A stretch of 53,537 nt of DNA from a virus. A program made the position numbers and the translations under genes. Shown piece after piece: positions 8,601 to 15,978 of this stretch; the first letter of the stretch is position 1; each line of letters opens with the position of its first letter. The notes below the pieces were generated by a model. The model saw only the letters and a list, made by a program, of their open reading frames with translations. It was not told the DNA's origin and did no database searches. The DNA is taken from the IMG/VR virus record IMGVR_UViG_3300032050_000181, positions 1 through 53,537 of that record, one strand, 5' to 3'.

Positions 8601-8665
8601 TCAAATAATTCAGCCCAATGATTTTCCTGATATATGTGATAGAATATTGCAATTTTATCAGCCAT
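5636..8665 (-). CDS. Multidomain glycosyltransferase / methyltransferase / 2OG-Fe(II) oxygenase-like protein
   Basis: A 1009-residue fusion, one of the largest proteins here. Residues about 1-230 resemble a glycosyltransferase-type Rossmann domain (IYHIYQENHW start; LYMHTKGAG). About 255-400 is a class I SAM methyltransferase, with motif I VDLGVDYGYS near 275 and IDGYH near 360. About 440-620 is a GT-A (GT2) glycosyltransferase, with NGSTDGT and a DCDE metal motif near 535. A helical, TPR-like stretch follows (about 690-800). The last about 180 residues have HYD near 910, a distal His near 986 and a C-terminal Arg, the facial triad of 2OG-Fe(II) oxygenases (DUF6445-like). It may modify a surface glycan or virion protein; the substrate is unknown. 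Confidence 0.82.
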   Translation of the reverse strand: MADKIAIFYHIYQENHWAELFERQIIALQQSGLYDAANHIHFGINGDKPLPFDLIKVKSIKRNIKTDTEADTLLDLYKFALQNPNYKILYMHTKGAGWSVEKIKKDTHYEVIKDILHVNVNHWANYLGYFNINRWKDCVSLLNEYDCVGTEWEKEANLGNHAITIPHYSGNFWWANSEYISQLDPGFLYENNPWKRHQPEFWIGTRNPHYFNYYTSGKNKYLKPVEASEYENLPIRKQVNVMNRANREKVIDGILSSWKPQSIIAHWLVNELKANTIVDLGVDYGYSTFTFALPEVGTVYGIDNFKPDPHTGSHPDQKEKLFAALKQLDLKNVEIVEGNFSEVAQIWEKPIDILHIDGYHAYESVKENFENWSKFLTENGVVLFHNTKVVQETFGVNKFFKELNWPKLNLKSGYGLGIATKNTKLLELISAKFSEIVEAESPKGAKICMISMFKNEANNIRKMLDSVAPYIKYWVLQDNGSTDGTVDIVKQWAAETNIPGYFYKVEEGWVNFGWNRDHLLQTALKRDHGCDWIMKMDCDETLEVGADFDWSIFEDTRPQSFHVTSIAPGLIYYRAWIWNAKLPWKFNHDPAHETITLEMDGIGENFVRTSLPKSFRMIGGVSHGESYSVPTKYVTDALKLEEKLIREGTMLTDLYHFWYIGKSYEDCYRGNFFPLKEVHQEEYARRCIFYFNSVVNHTHNFNETQKAAHIDEMAYYAICAIGNAYRFLKEYDKAIWHYEKSEQFAEVRNDHHIHLAEIYWELQEWDKMHKHTSFMMRPERTNPFPSYHFLINTNMYYDTGEYPKYLHNIATENLNKEKPVWKLNAKSAQKKRIFVVDNFYADPYAVRNYALKQNFEGDIDWYKGKRTKTKFLTSEMKKSFEELMGIKIQKWDHGMNGSLQYCTPEDLLVYHYDSQTWAGAIYLTPDAPFDTGTSLFAHKKTRIRHMDEPGADQCFAGGFYDSTQFELVDTIGNVFNRLVIWDARSFHAANKYFGTNLQDSRLFHLFFFD

Positions 8666-8680
8666 GATATATTAACTCTA

Positions 8681-9916
8681 TTAGATCTTTACAGGATGCG
8701 GTCTTCTCTTATTTTCTTTTACGGCAACAAGCCAAGCATTCGTAACTGCAATCTTATCTTCCCACCAAATTGTATCTAGGCGGAAATCTTGGAATCTAAT
8801 TGTGTCGTTGCGAATGAAGCGCGCTTTATCTTTTCTTGTGTAATACCAGAAAGAGTTTTCATTCCAGTAACTAACGTGAGTTGGATCTTGGAAAGCGCCA
8901 CGTCCATCTGTACTTGGTACTTCAATGAATGCCCAACCACCGTCAGCAAGCACACGATAAATTTCAGACATAATCTTATGTTTATCGTTCAAATGTTCAA
9001 CTAGATGCGATGCATTCAACACACCAACGCTATTGTCTGGAAGCGGAATGCCTTCGTTTAGATCACAGATAATGTCGCCGCCTTCAAGGTCAAGCGTTGT
9101 GCAGCCTGGCTTTGGATTGATACCGCCACCAAGATCAACAACCATCAGATTACGATCTCTCGCATCTTTAACAGCAAGATCCCAGGCATGCTTATGGAAC
9201 AATTCAACAGTGCGCTCTTGAATGGCTTTATTGCGTTCAAGCCATGTATTGTTACCAGTGATACGATAAACATAAAGAGGTTTGCTAATATGATGCATCT
9301 TGGTTGCAAGATATGTGCGGATCATCAATTCGTGATCGTCGCAGATATCAAGTTTAGGATCATGCCCACCAATCTTACGATAAAGGTCTGTGCGCCATGC
9401 ACGAACATGGTCTGGTGCGTACCAAATAAATGCAACGCTGTGACTTGATGGTGCGAAAGAAATCATTGAGTAATATTCTTTTTCGCGCCATTTAAATGTT
9501 TCGTGTTCCCATCCGTAATATGGATTGTATGGGGTGAACTCATCTTTCATATGCCAGTTAATATCGTTACTGTAAACGAAACCGACATCTGAATTATTTT
9601 CAAAGGCTTGTTTGAGTTCTTCTAAGCAATTTGGAAGGAGAAGGTCGTCGTGATCGACTTCAACAAGAATGTCCCCTTCGCCTTTCATAAATGCATTATG
9701 TTTATTGAATCCAACGCAGGTATTATTTTCGTTGCATTCATAAATTTTAACACGTGGATCATTTACGATCGCTGAATCAACGAGGGTGCGAGATGCACCC
9801 CCGTTGAGCCATAATACCCATTCCCAATCTGTATAGGTTTGTTCTGTTAAACTCTGATACAGTTCATATAAAAACGCATTTTTTAAATGTGTCGCGGTGA
9901 TAATACTAAATTTCAC
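8681..9916 (-). CDS. GT2 glycosyltransferase fused to a SAM methyltransferase
   Basis: A 411-residue two-domain protein. Residues 1-230 form a family 2 glycosyltransferase: opening strand FSIITATH, and VDHDD near residue 93 as the metal/nucleotide-sugar motif. Residues about 250-400 are a class I methyltransferase of the Methyltransf_11 type: VDLGGG motif I, CDLNEGIPLPDNS, HLVEHL, and a VLADGG strand-turn. The start is GTG at 9916, with GAGGTG four bases upstream; no ATG fits. It would add a sugar and methylate it or a neighbour. It stands directly upstream of the 1009-residue fusion, with 15 bases between them, so the two likely act on the same glycan. Confidence 0.88.
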   Translation of the reverse strand: MKFSIITATHLKNAFLYELYQSLTEQTYTDWEWVLWLNGGASRTLVDSAIVNDPRVKIYECNENNTCVGFNKHNAFMKGEGDILVEVDHDDLLLPNCLEELKQAFENNSDVGFVYSNDINWHMKDEFTPYNPYYGWEHETFKWREKEYYSMISFAPSSHSVAFIWYAPDHVRAWRTDLYRKIGGHDPKLDICDDHELMIRTYLATKMHHISKPLYVYRITGNNTWLERNKAIQERTVELFHKHAWDLAVKDARDRNLMVVDLGGGINPKPGCTTLDLEGGDIICDLNEGIPLPDNSVGVLNASHLVEHLNDKHKIMSEIYRVLADGGWAFIEVPSTDGRGAFQDPTHVSYWNENSFWYYTRKDKARFIRNDTIRFQDFRLDTIWWEDKIAVTNAWLVAVKENKRRPHPVKI

Positions 9917-9961
9917 AAGTCACCTCATTATTTCCCAAAACAAACTAACAGATTAATGGAT

Positions 9962-9969
9962 TATTTATT
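9962..9969 (-). promoter_or_regulatory. Possible T4-late-like box
   Basis: Minus-strand AATAAATA overlaps the stop codon of the lipoprotein gene and lies 46 bases before the GTG of the GT2-methyltransferase. It matches the NATAAATA late-promoter pattern known from T4-like phages (TATAAATA in T4). A single AT-rich octamer is weak evidence. Confidence 0.35.
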
Positions 9970-10168
9970 GTGCGGCTGGTGCCTCAACAACAGCAACATC
10001 AGCAGCAGGAGCGGCTTCAACAGCAGCATCTGCGGCAGGTGTTTCAGCAGGAGCGGCTTCAGCGGCTGGCGCTTCGGCAGTTACTGCATCAGTTGGTTGA
10101 TCTTCGACCTTTTCTGCGCAAGCAGTAAGACCAAGTGCAACGATACCGACTAGAATTGACTTCTTCAT
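9965..10168 (-). CDS. Small Ala/Pro/Glu-rich lipoprotein
   Basis: A 67-residue protein with a lipoprotein signal peptide: MKKS, a hydrophobic core, and lipobox LTAC, so Cys19 or nearby would be lipidated. The mature part is almost entirely Ala, Pro, Glu, Val and Asp, so it is an unstructured acidic tail. ATG at 10168 has GGAG six bases upstream; the in-frame extension to 10237 would overlap the collar gene and hide the signal peptide. Small phage lipoproteins of this size sometimes block receptors or exclude superinfecting phage; this is only a possibility here. It is one of three lipoproteins in the window. Confidence 0.8.
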   Translation of the reverse strand: MKKSILVGIVALGLTACAEKVEDQPTDAVTAEAPAAEAAPAETPAADAAVEAAPAADVAVVEAPAAQ

Positions 10169-10202
10169 ATTTTTCTCCTTTTTTACAACAGACTCAACAA
10201 CA

Positions 10203-10520
10203 TTATGGACGCGAAGGATAAACACCCTGTGTAGCAATTAAACACTTTGCTTCATCAGGACGCCAGTCACGCTTGCCCTTCACAACAGCAATGACTTTTT
10301 CATTTCCATCCTTATCCTTTGTGATTTGATATTCAATCACATCTGGACGAAGGTCTGGTAATTTAAAATTGGTACGACCATCACCACCATAATAGTTACC
10401 AACTAAACTATAAAGAGCCTCATTGCGTTGAATTGGCAATGTTGCTCCATTACAGTAAAGATAACCCTCTGGTGCAAAGTTACCAGCAAACCAAATAATA
10501 GTTGCAATTAGTGGATCCAT
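10203..10520 (-). CDS. Tail collar domain protein
   Basis: A 105-residue protein with a phage tail-collar domain (as in T4 gp12 and microcystin-dependent proteins): FAGNFAPEGYLYCNG near residues 11-25, YSLVGNYYGGDGRTNFKLPDLR near 37-58. The domain is normally part of a longer fibre or short-tail-fibre protein. Here it is nearly the whole protein, with a short C-terminal segment containing a Cys. It may be a small fibre tip, a chaperone-like trimeriser, or the remnant of a longer fibre gene. It lies between ribonucleotide reductase and a lipoprotein, far from the tail-fibre cluster at 22-30 kb. Confidence 0.82.
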   Translation of the reverse strand: MDPLIATIIWFAGNFAPEGYLYCNGATLPIQRNEALYSLVGNYYGGDGRTNFKLPDLRPDVIEYQITKDKDGNEKVIAVVKGKRDWRPDEAKCLIATQGVYPSRP

Positions 10521-10532
10521 ATCATTCTCCTA

Positions 10533-12425
10533 TTAAATTTCACAACCACCTGCGGCAGTGCACGCAAGTTCCTTTGCTGAAGTCGTAGTATCTGTTTCTT
10601 CCATAAACTCCACCCAGTTGATGTCAACGTTTTGGAGAGCAAGAAGTTCATTATACTTAACCTCATCAATTTCTTCATAAGGCGCTTGGCGATAAGAACC
10701 ATTGTCTCGTGGCAAGAATGAAACGCCAGAGAGAATAGAAATATTCTTATAGACCCATGCGCCAACTTCCATCCACTCATCATCACCAACGTATACGGTG
10801 ATTGATGGCTTATGTTCACACCAGTGATCCTGATAGATCTTCCAAAGTTCTAATTGTTCAATCGCAGTCATATCATGACGTGTGACAGAGTTCTTTGGAG
10901 CCTTCATTGGGAAACTGAACACCCAGTTTGACTTGCTGTAGAAATCTTCTTCAGCCTTATATCCCTTGCCAATCATAAATGTGGCTAGAGGATCTTTCAT
11001 ATCTGCTCTTACGCGACGGACATAAAACTGAGAATAACGTGGGTGAATGCCTGATGCGGAATCCACCAATTGAGAAACAGTGCCTGAAGGTTTAACGCAA
11101 GTGATTGCAGCCGACTGTGGAACACCAAGAGCAAAGGCGAGTTCCTTATTGACTTCAACACAGTGTAAACGAATTTCATCCAATGCATCCGCCAGTTTCT
11201 GAGACGGCTTATTTAGAAGTTTGCTGTCACAAATACCTGTCAACGATACACCCAACAAACGCTCTTCATCGCAGTTGTTCTTCCAACGCTTGTTTATATA
11301 ACGGAAGTCTGTCAACGTTGATTGAAGTGTACCAATGATCGTAGCCAAACGAGCCTTGCGCTTCAATGAGTCAACATCATCATTTGCGCGAACAACAATC
11401 TCAGAAAGATTGCAGAATTCAAATGGACGCAAAATAATTTCAGAACATGGATTTGTACCAAACTCATGCTTTGGATCGCGACGACCATTCTTCGCAGCAA
11501 CAGCCTGTGATGCAGCACGTGAGAAAATACCACGCTCACCAGACTTTGACATATACAGAGCATGCCATTCATTCATGAATGTGTCCATGTCTACTTGTTT
11601 GTCATACACCGCTGAAATGTTTGCCAGTGCACGTTGTCCATTGTGTGTCCACCAGTCACCCGACTTTGCATGACGCAATTGGTCATCGTTGAGGTCGGTA
11701 AGAGAAATGAGAGCACTACGGCGAACACCACCGCAAACAACAATATCAGCAATCTTGCAAACAATGTCATGACACTCCAACGTTGATAGTTTCCTACCAC
11801 GTGCCTTCATAAAGATATTGAGAGTGAATTTAATTAAATCAACCAATGGTTCTGGTCCACTCGCACGACCACCAAAAGTCTTTAAACGCTCACCCGCTGG
11901 ACGTACTTTTGACACATCCCATTTTGGAACTTTTCCAGAATACAAAAGAGAAATGATCTCACGATATGCTGAAGCCCAACCAATCTTGCTATCAGCAATG
12001 ACAACAGTTGTGTCTGTTTCATGAAGTTCTTCTGGAACTTCTGGAAGTTTATTTGTGTACTTTGATTCAACAGAGAATCCGACGCCAGTTCCGCACATGA
12101 GAATGTACATGATCTCATCGAATGCTTTTGGTGTATCAATGGCGACATAGGAGCAATTATATCCAGCCACTTGATCTTTTTCCAAAGCAGGACCAGCAGT
12201 CATCAAGCAACGCATTGACGGCATTACTTCGAGATTTAAAATTGCTGTACGCAATTCTTCCCATGGAACTGTTTTGTTGTCGTTTGTTTTTTCTTTAAAG
12301 AAACTAATATAACGATCTACAGTCTCATCCCATGTCTCGCGACGACCTAGTTCGTCATTAAAACGAGCATAGCGCGAAATGTGAATGAAATCCTGATAGA
12401 TCGATGGAAGACGTGTTGCCATCAT
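10533..12425 (-). CDS. nrdJ: Class II (adenosylcobalamin-dependent) ribonucleotide reductase
   Basis: A 630-residue reductase that converts ribonucleotides to deoxyribonucleotides for phage DNA synthesis. The active-site segment NPCSEIILRPFEFCNLSE lies near residues 325-342 (thiyl-radical Cys and catalytic Glu/Asn). MCGTGVGFSVE and VCGGVRRSA are typical of monomeric RTPR-type class II enzymes. The C-terminus CTAAGGC carries the reducible Cys pair. No NrdB partner gene is near, as expected for class II, which needs B12 but no oxygen. Two adjacent ATGs (12425, 12422) follow GGAG. It is 7 bases after thyX, and primase is two genes upstream, so this is a nucleotide/replication block. Confidence 0.92.
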   Translation of the reverse strand: MMATRLPSIYQDFIHISRYARFNDELGRRETWDETVDRYISFFKEKTNDNKTVPWEELRTAILNLEVMPSMRCLMTAGPALEKDQVAGYNCSYVAIDTPKAFDEIMYILMCGTGVGFSVESKYTNKLPEVPEELHETDTTVVIADSKIGWASAYREIISLLYSGKVPKWDVSKVRPAGERLKTFGGRASGPEPLVDLIKFTLNIFMKARGRKLSTLECHDIVCKIADIVVCGGVRRSALISLTDLNDDQLRHAKSGDWWTHNGQRALANISAVYDKQVDMDTFMNEWHALYMSKSGERGIFSRAASQAVAAKNGRRDPKHEFGTNPCSEIILRPFEFCNLSEIVVRANDDVDSLKRKARLATIIGTLQSTLTDFRYINKRWKNNCDEERLLGVSLTGICDSKLLNKPSQKLADALDEIRLHCVEVNKELAFALGVPQSAAITCVKPSGTVSQLVDSASGIHPRYSQFYVRRVRADMKDPLATFMIGKGYKAEEDFYSKSNWVFSFPMKAPKNSVTRHDMTAIEQLELWKIYQDHWCEHKPSITVYVGDDEWMEVGAWVYKNISILSGVSFLPRDNGSYRQAPYEEIDEVKYNELLALQNVDINWVEFMEETDTTTSAKELACTAAGGCEI

Positions 12426-12432
12426 TTGCTCC

Positions 12433-13095
12433 TTATTCTGTTGCTATGAATTGTGTTGAAAGAGGGAATACCTCAGCGATAACCTTTGCGCACTCTTTCG
12501 CTATTTCCATATGCTCTTTCTGAGTGCCATTACCGCTGCGGAGTTGTATATAGTGAATCCATGATCTTAATGTTCCGCTCATATACATGCGAGACATAAT
12601 TAATCCTTCAGGAAGCAATGCGCGCGCCTGTTCTTTTGCGATACCGTTCGCAATTGCCCAGTTATAATGGATCTTAACTTGTTCAATCAAGTCTTGTTGA
12701 CGCTTATCCCATTCATATTGAAGCATTACGTCAACACCTTCAGAGATAGAATTCTGACGATTCTTCGGATCCTGAAGACGAGCCTCACGTGTTACAAATT
12801 CTAGATCCTTGGTGGGATCAGCGTAGCGCTGTGAGAATTCTTGAAACGAAAAACTGCGATGACGTAAAATTTGACGCGCAATGTCACGCGTCGTTTCAAT
12901 TTCTAGGCACATTGTTGCCATCTCAAGCGGCGACCAATGTTGATGCTTAACCAAATATTTGATTAATTTTTCTGAAGTCTCACTATTCATTTGATTGGAG
13001 GGATTGGACACTCTTGCGCAGAAAGCCACAAGATCCGTTGGCGTATCCAATCCCTCCAAAACTGGTTTGGAATATGAAACAAGAGATACCTTCAT
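12433..13095 (-). CDS. thyX: Flavin-dependent thymidylate synthase ThyX
   Basis: A 220-residue enzyme that methylates dUMP to dTMP using FAD, NADPH and methylenetetrahydrofolate. The ThyX signature RHRxxSxxxxSxR is present without change (Arg78 to Arg90, RHRSFSFQEFSQR). The C-terminal SWIHYIQLRSGNGTQ carries the substrate-binding Arg/Gln pattern. The length matches the family. ATG at 13095 has AAGGA upstream; an extension to 13152 would overlap the upstream gene. It sits just before the class II ribonucleotide reductase, so the two supply dNTPs together. Confidence 0.95.
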   Translation of the reverse strand: MKVSLVSYSKPVLEGLDTPTDLVAFCARVSNPSNQMNSETSEKLIKYLVKHQHWSPLEMATMCLEIETTRDIARQILRHRSFSFQEFSQRYADPTKDLEFVTREARLQDPKNRQNSISEGVDVMLQYEWDKRQQDLIEQVKIHYNWAIANGIAKEQARALLPEGLIMSRMYMSGTLRSWIHYIQLRSGNGTQKEHMEIAKECAKVIAEVFPLSTQFIATE

Positions 13096-13096
13096 A

Positions 13097-13354
13097 TTAA
13101 AAATCCTTAACGTCGAATTCGATCGTCTTATGTTTAACTTCTTGCGTTGCACCTTCAGACGCTAACATCTGCGCGCGAACATATGCATCTTTATATTCTG
13201 AATAAAGAGAATCATCAAACCACCACCAACGATCAAAAAAATATTTTGGTGCGCGGCGATATTCCACATACCATTTTCCAGCATGATACTGCAATCGTAC
13301 TTTTGTGATTGGGTGTTTAACAATCTCTAAACCAAGATCGTCTAGTGTAATCAT
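13097..13354 (-). CDS. Unknown 85-residue protein between primase and ThyX
   Basis: A short soluble protein with a strikingly aromatic centre (FFDRWWWFDDSLY, about residues 39-51) flanked by a beta pair and a C-terminal helix ending in EFDVKDF. I do not recognise it. ATG at 13354 has AAGGTG six bases before it; a TTG at 13372 would overlap the primase end. The two- and one-base gaps to its neighbours indicate co-translation with primase and thyX. A role in replication is suggested only by position. Confidence 0.65.
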   Translation of the reverse strand: MITLDDLGLEIVKHPITKVRLQYHAGKWYVEYRRAPKYFFDRWWWFDDSLYSEYKDAYVRAQMLASEGATQEVKHKTIEFDVKDF

Positions 13355-13356
13355 AC

Positions 13357-14439
13357 TCAACACCTTTTCCAATTTGTAAACTTCAGTTTGGCTTCTAAAC
13401 CACTGAAAGTGTTGGTATCAATGATACTCTTAATTTGTTCAGAAGTCAATCCGTTCAATATCATTTCATTGATATCCTTACCGTTTACATTTTCAGGGAA
13501 CAAACAAACCTTATAACCTTTACCAATAGACTTTTCAATCTGCTTTACAATATCTTTATTGCGAGGCTCGTTATCATAAACGAGCACAACATCTAGGTTC
13601 GAAAGAACTGCTGCCACGCCGCCCAAATTACTATCGCCAGAGGCAACGCAATTCGGGAGAAAATAAGAATCAAACTGTCCTTCAAGGACGTAGATTCGAG
13701 TTTCTTTCCGTAAACGGTGCAATCCAAACACTTTCTTCTCATCTGAGACCTTTACAGTGACGTATCGTATTTTCGACTTCGACGACAAAGCCCTCCCCGC
13801 GACGTTTGTTACCTCACCCTTTTCGTTAGTGTAAAAGAGTACGATACGCTCGTCGTTAGGGACCTCGTCTTTACCGTGTTGGGGGAATTCTTTATCTAGA
13901 AAATCCTTGAAGTGTTCTGTATAGAATATCTCTTTCCAGAACTGCTTGGGGATTTGTCTCTTTTGTATATAGTCACGCGCAGCGTGATCTGCACATAAAT
14001 TCTCTATACTATAATGTGCAAACGCTCTTGTTGTTCTCTCCAGGCTTTCAACTGTCTCTCCACTTCCTGCGGACTTGTTGAGAGTAGACTGGAGTCTGGC
14101 GTAGGCGTTCCCCTTGAGTTGTTGGAAATCAGGCTTCTTGATGTTAGAGCCGTATCCTGTTTGACCAACTGCATATCGCTCGAGGGCGTATTGTTTATAG
14201 GCTCCACTATCAACTTCCTGTAAAAACTTCGCAAACGTCGTAGACTTGTTGCAGTTGTGACAGATGTAGTAGTAGTCGTTGGACTTGCGATAAACATAGC
14301 CGCGAGCCTTTAGTTTGTTCTTCTTCGAATCACCACAATACAAACAGCGAAAATTGAAAAGATCTTCTTTTTTTTGCTTAAATTGTTGTAAACGAGATGA
14401 AATTAATAACAGATATTTTCGATCAATATAAACACTCAT
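13357..14439 (-). CDS. DNA primase, T4 gp61-like
   Basis: A 360-residue primase that lays RNA primers for lagging-strand synthesis with the gp41-type helicase encoded at 46-47 kb. The zinc ribbon is Cys32-x2-Cys35 and Cys60-x2-Cys63. The TOPRIM catalytic core has the Glu motif YVLEGQFDSYF near residue 250 and the metal Asp motif VLVYDNEPRNKD near 290. The size is close to T4 gp61 (342 residues). In T4 the primase gene follows the helicase gene directly. Here it is about 32 kb away and joined to ThyX and ribonucleotide reductase instead. Confidence 0.9.
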   Translation of the reverse strand: MSVYIDRKYLLLISSRLQQFKQKKEDLFNFRCLYCGDSKKNKLKARGYVYRKSNDYYYICHNCNKSTTFAKFLQEVDSGAYKQYALERYAVGQTGYGSNIKKPDFQQLKGNAYARLQSTLNKSAGSGETVESLERTTRAFAHYSIENLCADHAARDYIQKRQIPKQFWKEIFYTEHFKDFLDKEFPQHGKDEVPNDERIVLFYTNEKGEVTNVAGRALSSKSKIRYVTVKVSDEKKVFGLHRLRKETRIYVLEGQFDSYFLPNCVASGDSNLGGVAAVLSNLDVVLVYDNEPRNKDIVKQIEKSIGKGYKVCLFPENVNGKDINEMILNGLTSEQIKSIIDTNTFSGLEAKLKFTNWKRC

Positions 14440-14478
14440 AAAACATCACAAAAACGCCAACGGAATTAATAGTATATA

Positions 14479-14823
14479 TCACTTAATGTCAAAAGGCAAA
14501 CCTAATTTCGAAATGAGCCAACCAACAACAACGGCGCCACCCATCACAAGCCAGCGCCATTTATTTAAATCTTCTATTTTTTGTTTTTCTATTGCGTGTT
14601 GCGCAGCCATTTCTTCGCGCAATGACTTCATCTCTTGTACTAGATCTACTCTTAACTCATCCATCATTTGCTGGAGTTCTTTTCGATCTTCGATTTGACG
14701 TTCGTCTAGTTTGTCTAGTGTTCTATCAAACTTCTCGTAGATGACTGAGAAGAAGGAGACCTTCTCTCGTATTGCAGCGACCTCAGTCTCTATTTTACTT
14801 AATCTGCTTTCGAAGTCAATCAT
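14479..14823 (-). CDS. Coiled-coil protein with C-terminal membrane anchor
   Basis: A 114-residue protein. Residues about 3-85 are heptad-rich charged helix (IETEVAAIREKV, DKLDERQIEDRKELQQ). They are followed by one transmembrane segment (WLVMGGAVVVGWLISKLG, about 92-109) and a four-residue tail. This layout matches small phage/prophage XhlA- or holin-accessory-like membrane proteins. It may oligomerise at the inner membrane with the coiled coil in the cytoplasm. It starts one base after the DUF6321-like gene. It is the last gene of the envelope block before primase. Confidence 0.7.
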   Translation of the reverse strand: MIDFESRLSKIETEVAAIREKVSFFSVIYEKFDRTLDKLDERQIEDRKELQQMMDELRVDLVQEMKSLREEMAAQHAIEKQKIEDLNKWRWLVMGGAVVVGWLISKLGLPFDIK

Positions 14824-14824
14824 T

Positions 14825-14983
14825 CTACTTTACTGCCTTGCTAGTTGTTTTTATACCTGCTTGACGCAATTTTCTTGCACGGCAGTGGGCTTTTTGTGAA
14901 AATCCTTTAGGGCTGGAACAATCAATACTTTTCTTGTATTTGCTGCTCCATCCTTCAGAGATGAATTGTTTAAATGCAAGCAT
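14825..14983 (-). CDS. Small basic protein, DUF6321-like, with capsid-targeting-like N-terminus
   Basis: A 52-residue protein starting MLAFKQFISEG. The central part, SIDCSSPKGFSQKAHC near residues 19-34, followed by basic RARKLRQ, is a pattern I associate with DUF6321 proteins of aquatic T4-like phages. It has two Cys and one His and is strongly basic at the C-terminus, so it could bind nucleic acid. The first eleven residues resemble the T4 internal-protein leader (MKTYQEFIAEA), with the expected cut after ISE. ATG at 14983 overlaps the previous stop by one base (TAATG); the stop is one base before the next ATG. Confidence 0.75.
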   Translation of the reverse strand: MLAFKQFISEGWSSKYKKSIDCSSPKGFSQKAHCRARKLRQAGIKTTSKAVK

Positions 14984-15267
14984 TATTTATTTTTATTCTT
15001 TTCCTGTAAGATCGCTAACTCGCGATCTGACATTCTATCCCAAATGCTTGGCGTTTCTTGATGTTTCTTTTCAACAATACCGTACATATGTTTTAACATA
15101 TGTGCACGAGTTGCATCGTCTTCTAATCTTTCTTTACAGAGTTCATCACTTGCTTTAGTTTTCCAAATTTCTGGAAACACACCATGTACTAATAAAATGA
15201 ATGCGATTTTCCATGCGCGAAACAAATGTTGAAAGTAACCATAACCGACTTCATTTAGGTGGGACAT
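14983..15267 (-). CDS. DUF6356-like small membrane protein
   Basis: A 94-residue protein beginning MSHLNEVGYGYFQHL, the recognisable start of the DUF6356 family found in phages and proteobacteria. A hydrophobic segment (AWKIAFILLVHGVFPEIW, about 18-35) is probably a single membrane helix. The rest is a charged helix. ATG at 15267 is used; an upstream GTG at 15276 is possible. It overlaps the o-spanin gene end by 17 bases. The function is unknown, but its position in the lysis/envelope block suggests an inner-membrane role. Confidence 0.72.
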   Translation of the reverse strand: MSHLNEVGYGYFQHLFRAWKIAFILLVHGVFPEIWKTKASDELCKERLEDDATRAHMLKHMYGIVEKKHQETPSIWDRMSDRELAILQEKNKNK

Positions 15268-15427
15268 TTTTAACACTTTCCGCTTGAGGTGTAATTGTTT
15301 TTAATTGTTTTGGTGGAGCCATCAATTCTTTTGGTGGTTCAGGCATTTCAATCTTCGGCACCAAACGAGTTAATGGATTTGCGCAACCAGCAAGAACCAA
15401 AAAAGAAAGAGCGATTATGTATCTCAT
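15251..15427 (-). CDS. Outer-membrane spanin subunit (Rz1-like lipoprotein)
   Basis: A 58-residue lipoprotein: MRYIIALSFLVLAGC signal with lipobox LAGC, then a proline-rich mature part (about ten Pro in 43 residues, PEPPKELMAPPKQL). Small size, lipobox and proline richness, together with its place overlapping the end of an i-spanin-like gene, fit an o-spanin. In lysis it pairs with the inner-membrane subunit to fuse inner and outer membranes after the wall is cut. ATG at 15427 overlaps the i-spanin stop as ATGA. Confidence 0.8.
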   Translation of the reverse strand: MRYIIALSFLVLAGCANPLTRLVPKIEMPEPPKELMAPPKQLKTITPQAESVKNVPPK

Positions 15428-15975
15428 TTCGCTTCTCCTTTCTTCCAAGGCATTTCAGGAAGTTTAATGTCTAAACCACGATCAGCGTTTTGTTTATCAA
15501 CAGATGCTTTAGTCTCAAGAATCCATGATTGCAAACTAACTAGTTGCTGCGCATTTTGCAAACAAATAGAATAATTAGCAAGAACAGTTCCGAGAGCCTG
15601 ATTGTCTTTTACAACTGAATCAGTATCATCTGAAGCCATCTCAGGATTTAGTTCTTCACCTTTTACACTAGTATCGTGCAAGTAAACCCAACCATTTGTA
15701 AGATTAAACTTACCAGGAACTTGTTGTTCAGCAGCGTCGCGATAAATTGTTTCCTTTTGAGTCACAACTTTAATCTTATCAACATACTCAGTAACAACTC
15801 GTTCTTTGATGTTGGCTTGTTCTTTCTCAAGTTCAATTTTTAACTGCTCTGCTTCGTTCGCAGCTTTTTGAACCATAACTTCGCCAGCGTCAGATCCTTT
15901 TTTATAGCCTGCAGCAAATGCGCCGCCAACTAAAAGAACCACTGCAAGGATCTTATATGGTAATGGTATAAGCAT
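15424..15975 (-). CDS. Inner-membrane spanin subunit (Rz-like)
   Basis: A 183-residue protein with one N-terminal signal-anchor (YKILAVVLLVGGAFAAGYKKG, about 7-26) followed by a long periplasmic helix (DAGEVMVQKAANEAEQLKIE onward) and a second helical segment. This is the i-spanin architecture. It is longer than lambda Rz (153). With the overlapping Rz1-like lipoprotein downstream it forms the two-component spanin. Three bases separate it from the small membrane protein upstream. The endolysin is 15 kb away, so the lysis genes are split. Confidence 0.78.
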   Translation of the reverse strand: MLIPLPYKILAVVLLVGGAFAAGYKKGSDAGEVMVQKAANEAEQLKIELEKEQANIKERVVTEYVDKIKVVTQKETIYRDAAEQQVPGKFNLTNGWVYLHDTSVKGEELNPEMASDDTDSVVKDNQALGTVLANYSICLQNAQQLVSLQSWILETKASVDKQNADRGLDIKLPEMPWKKGEAK

Positions 15976-15978
15976 AAT

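Noticed and set aside
14984-14991. AATAAATA late-promoter-like box
   Set aside because: It touches the ATG of the DUF6321-like gene, so a transcript would start inside the coding region.
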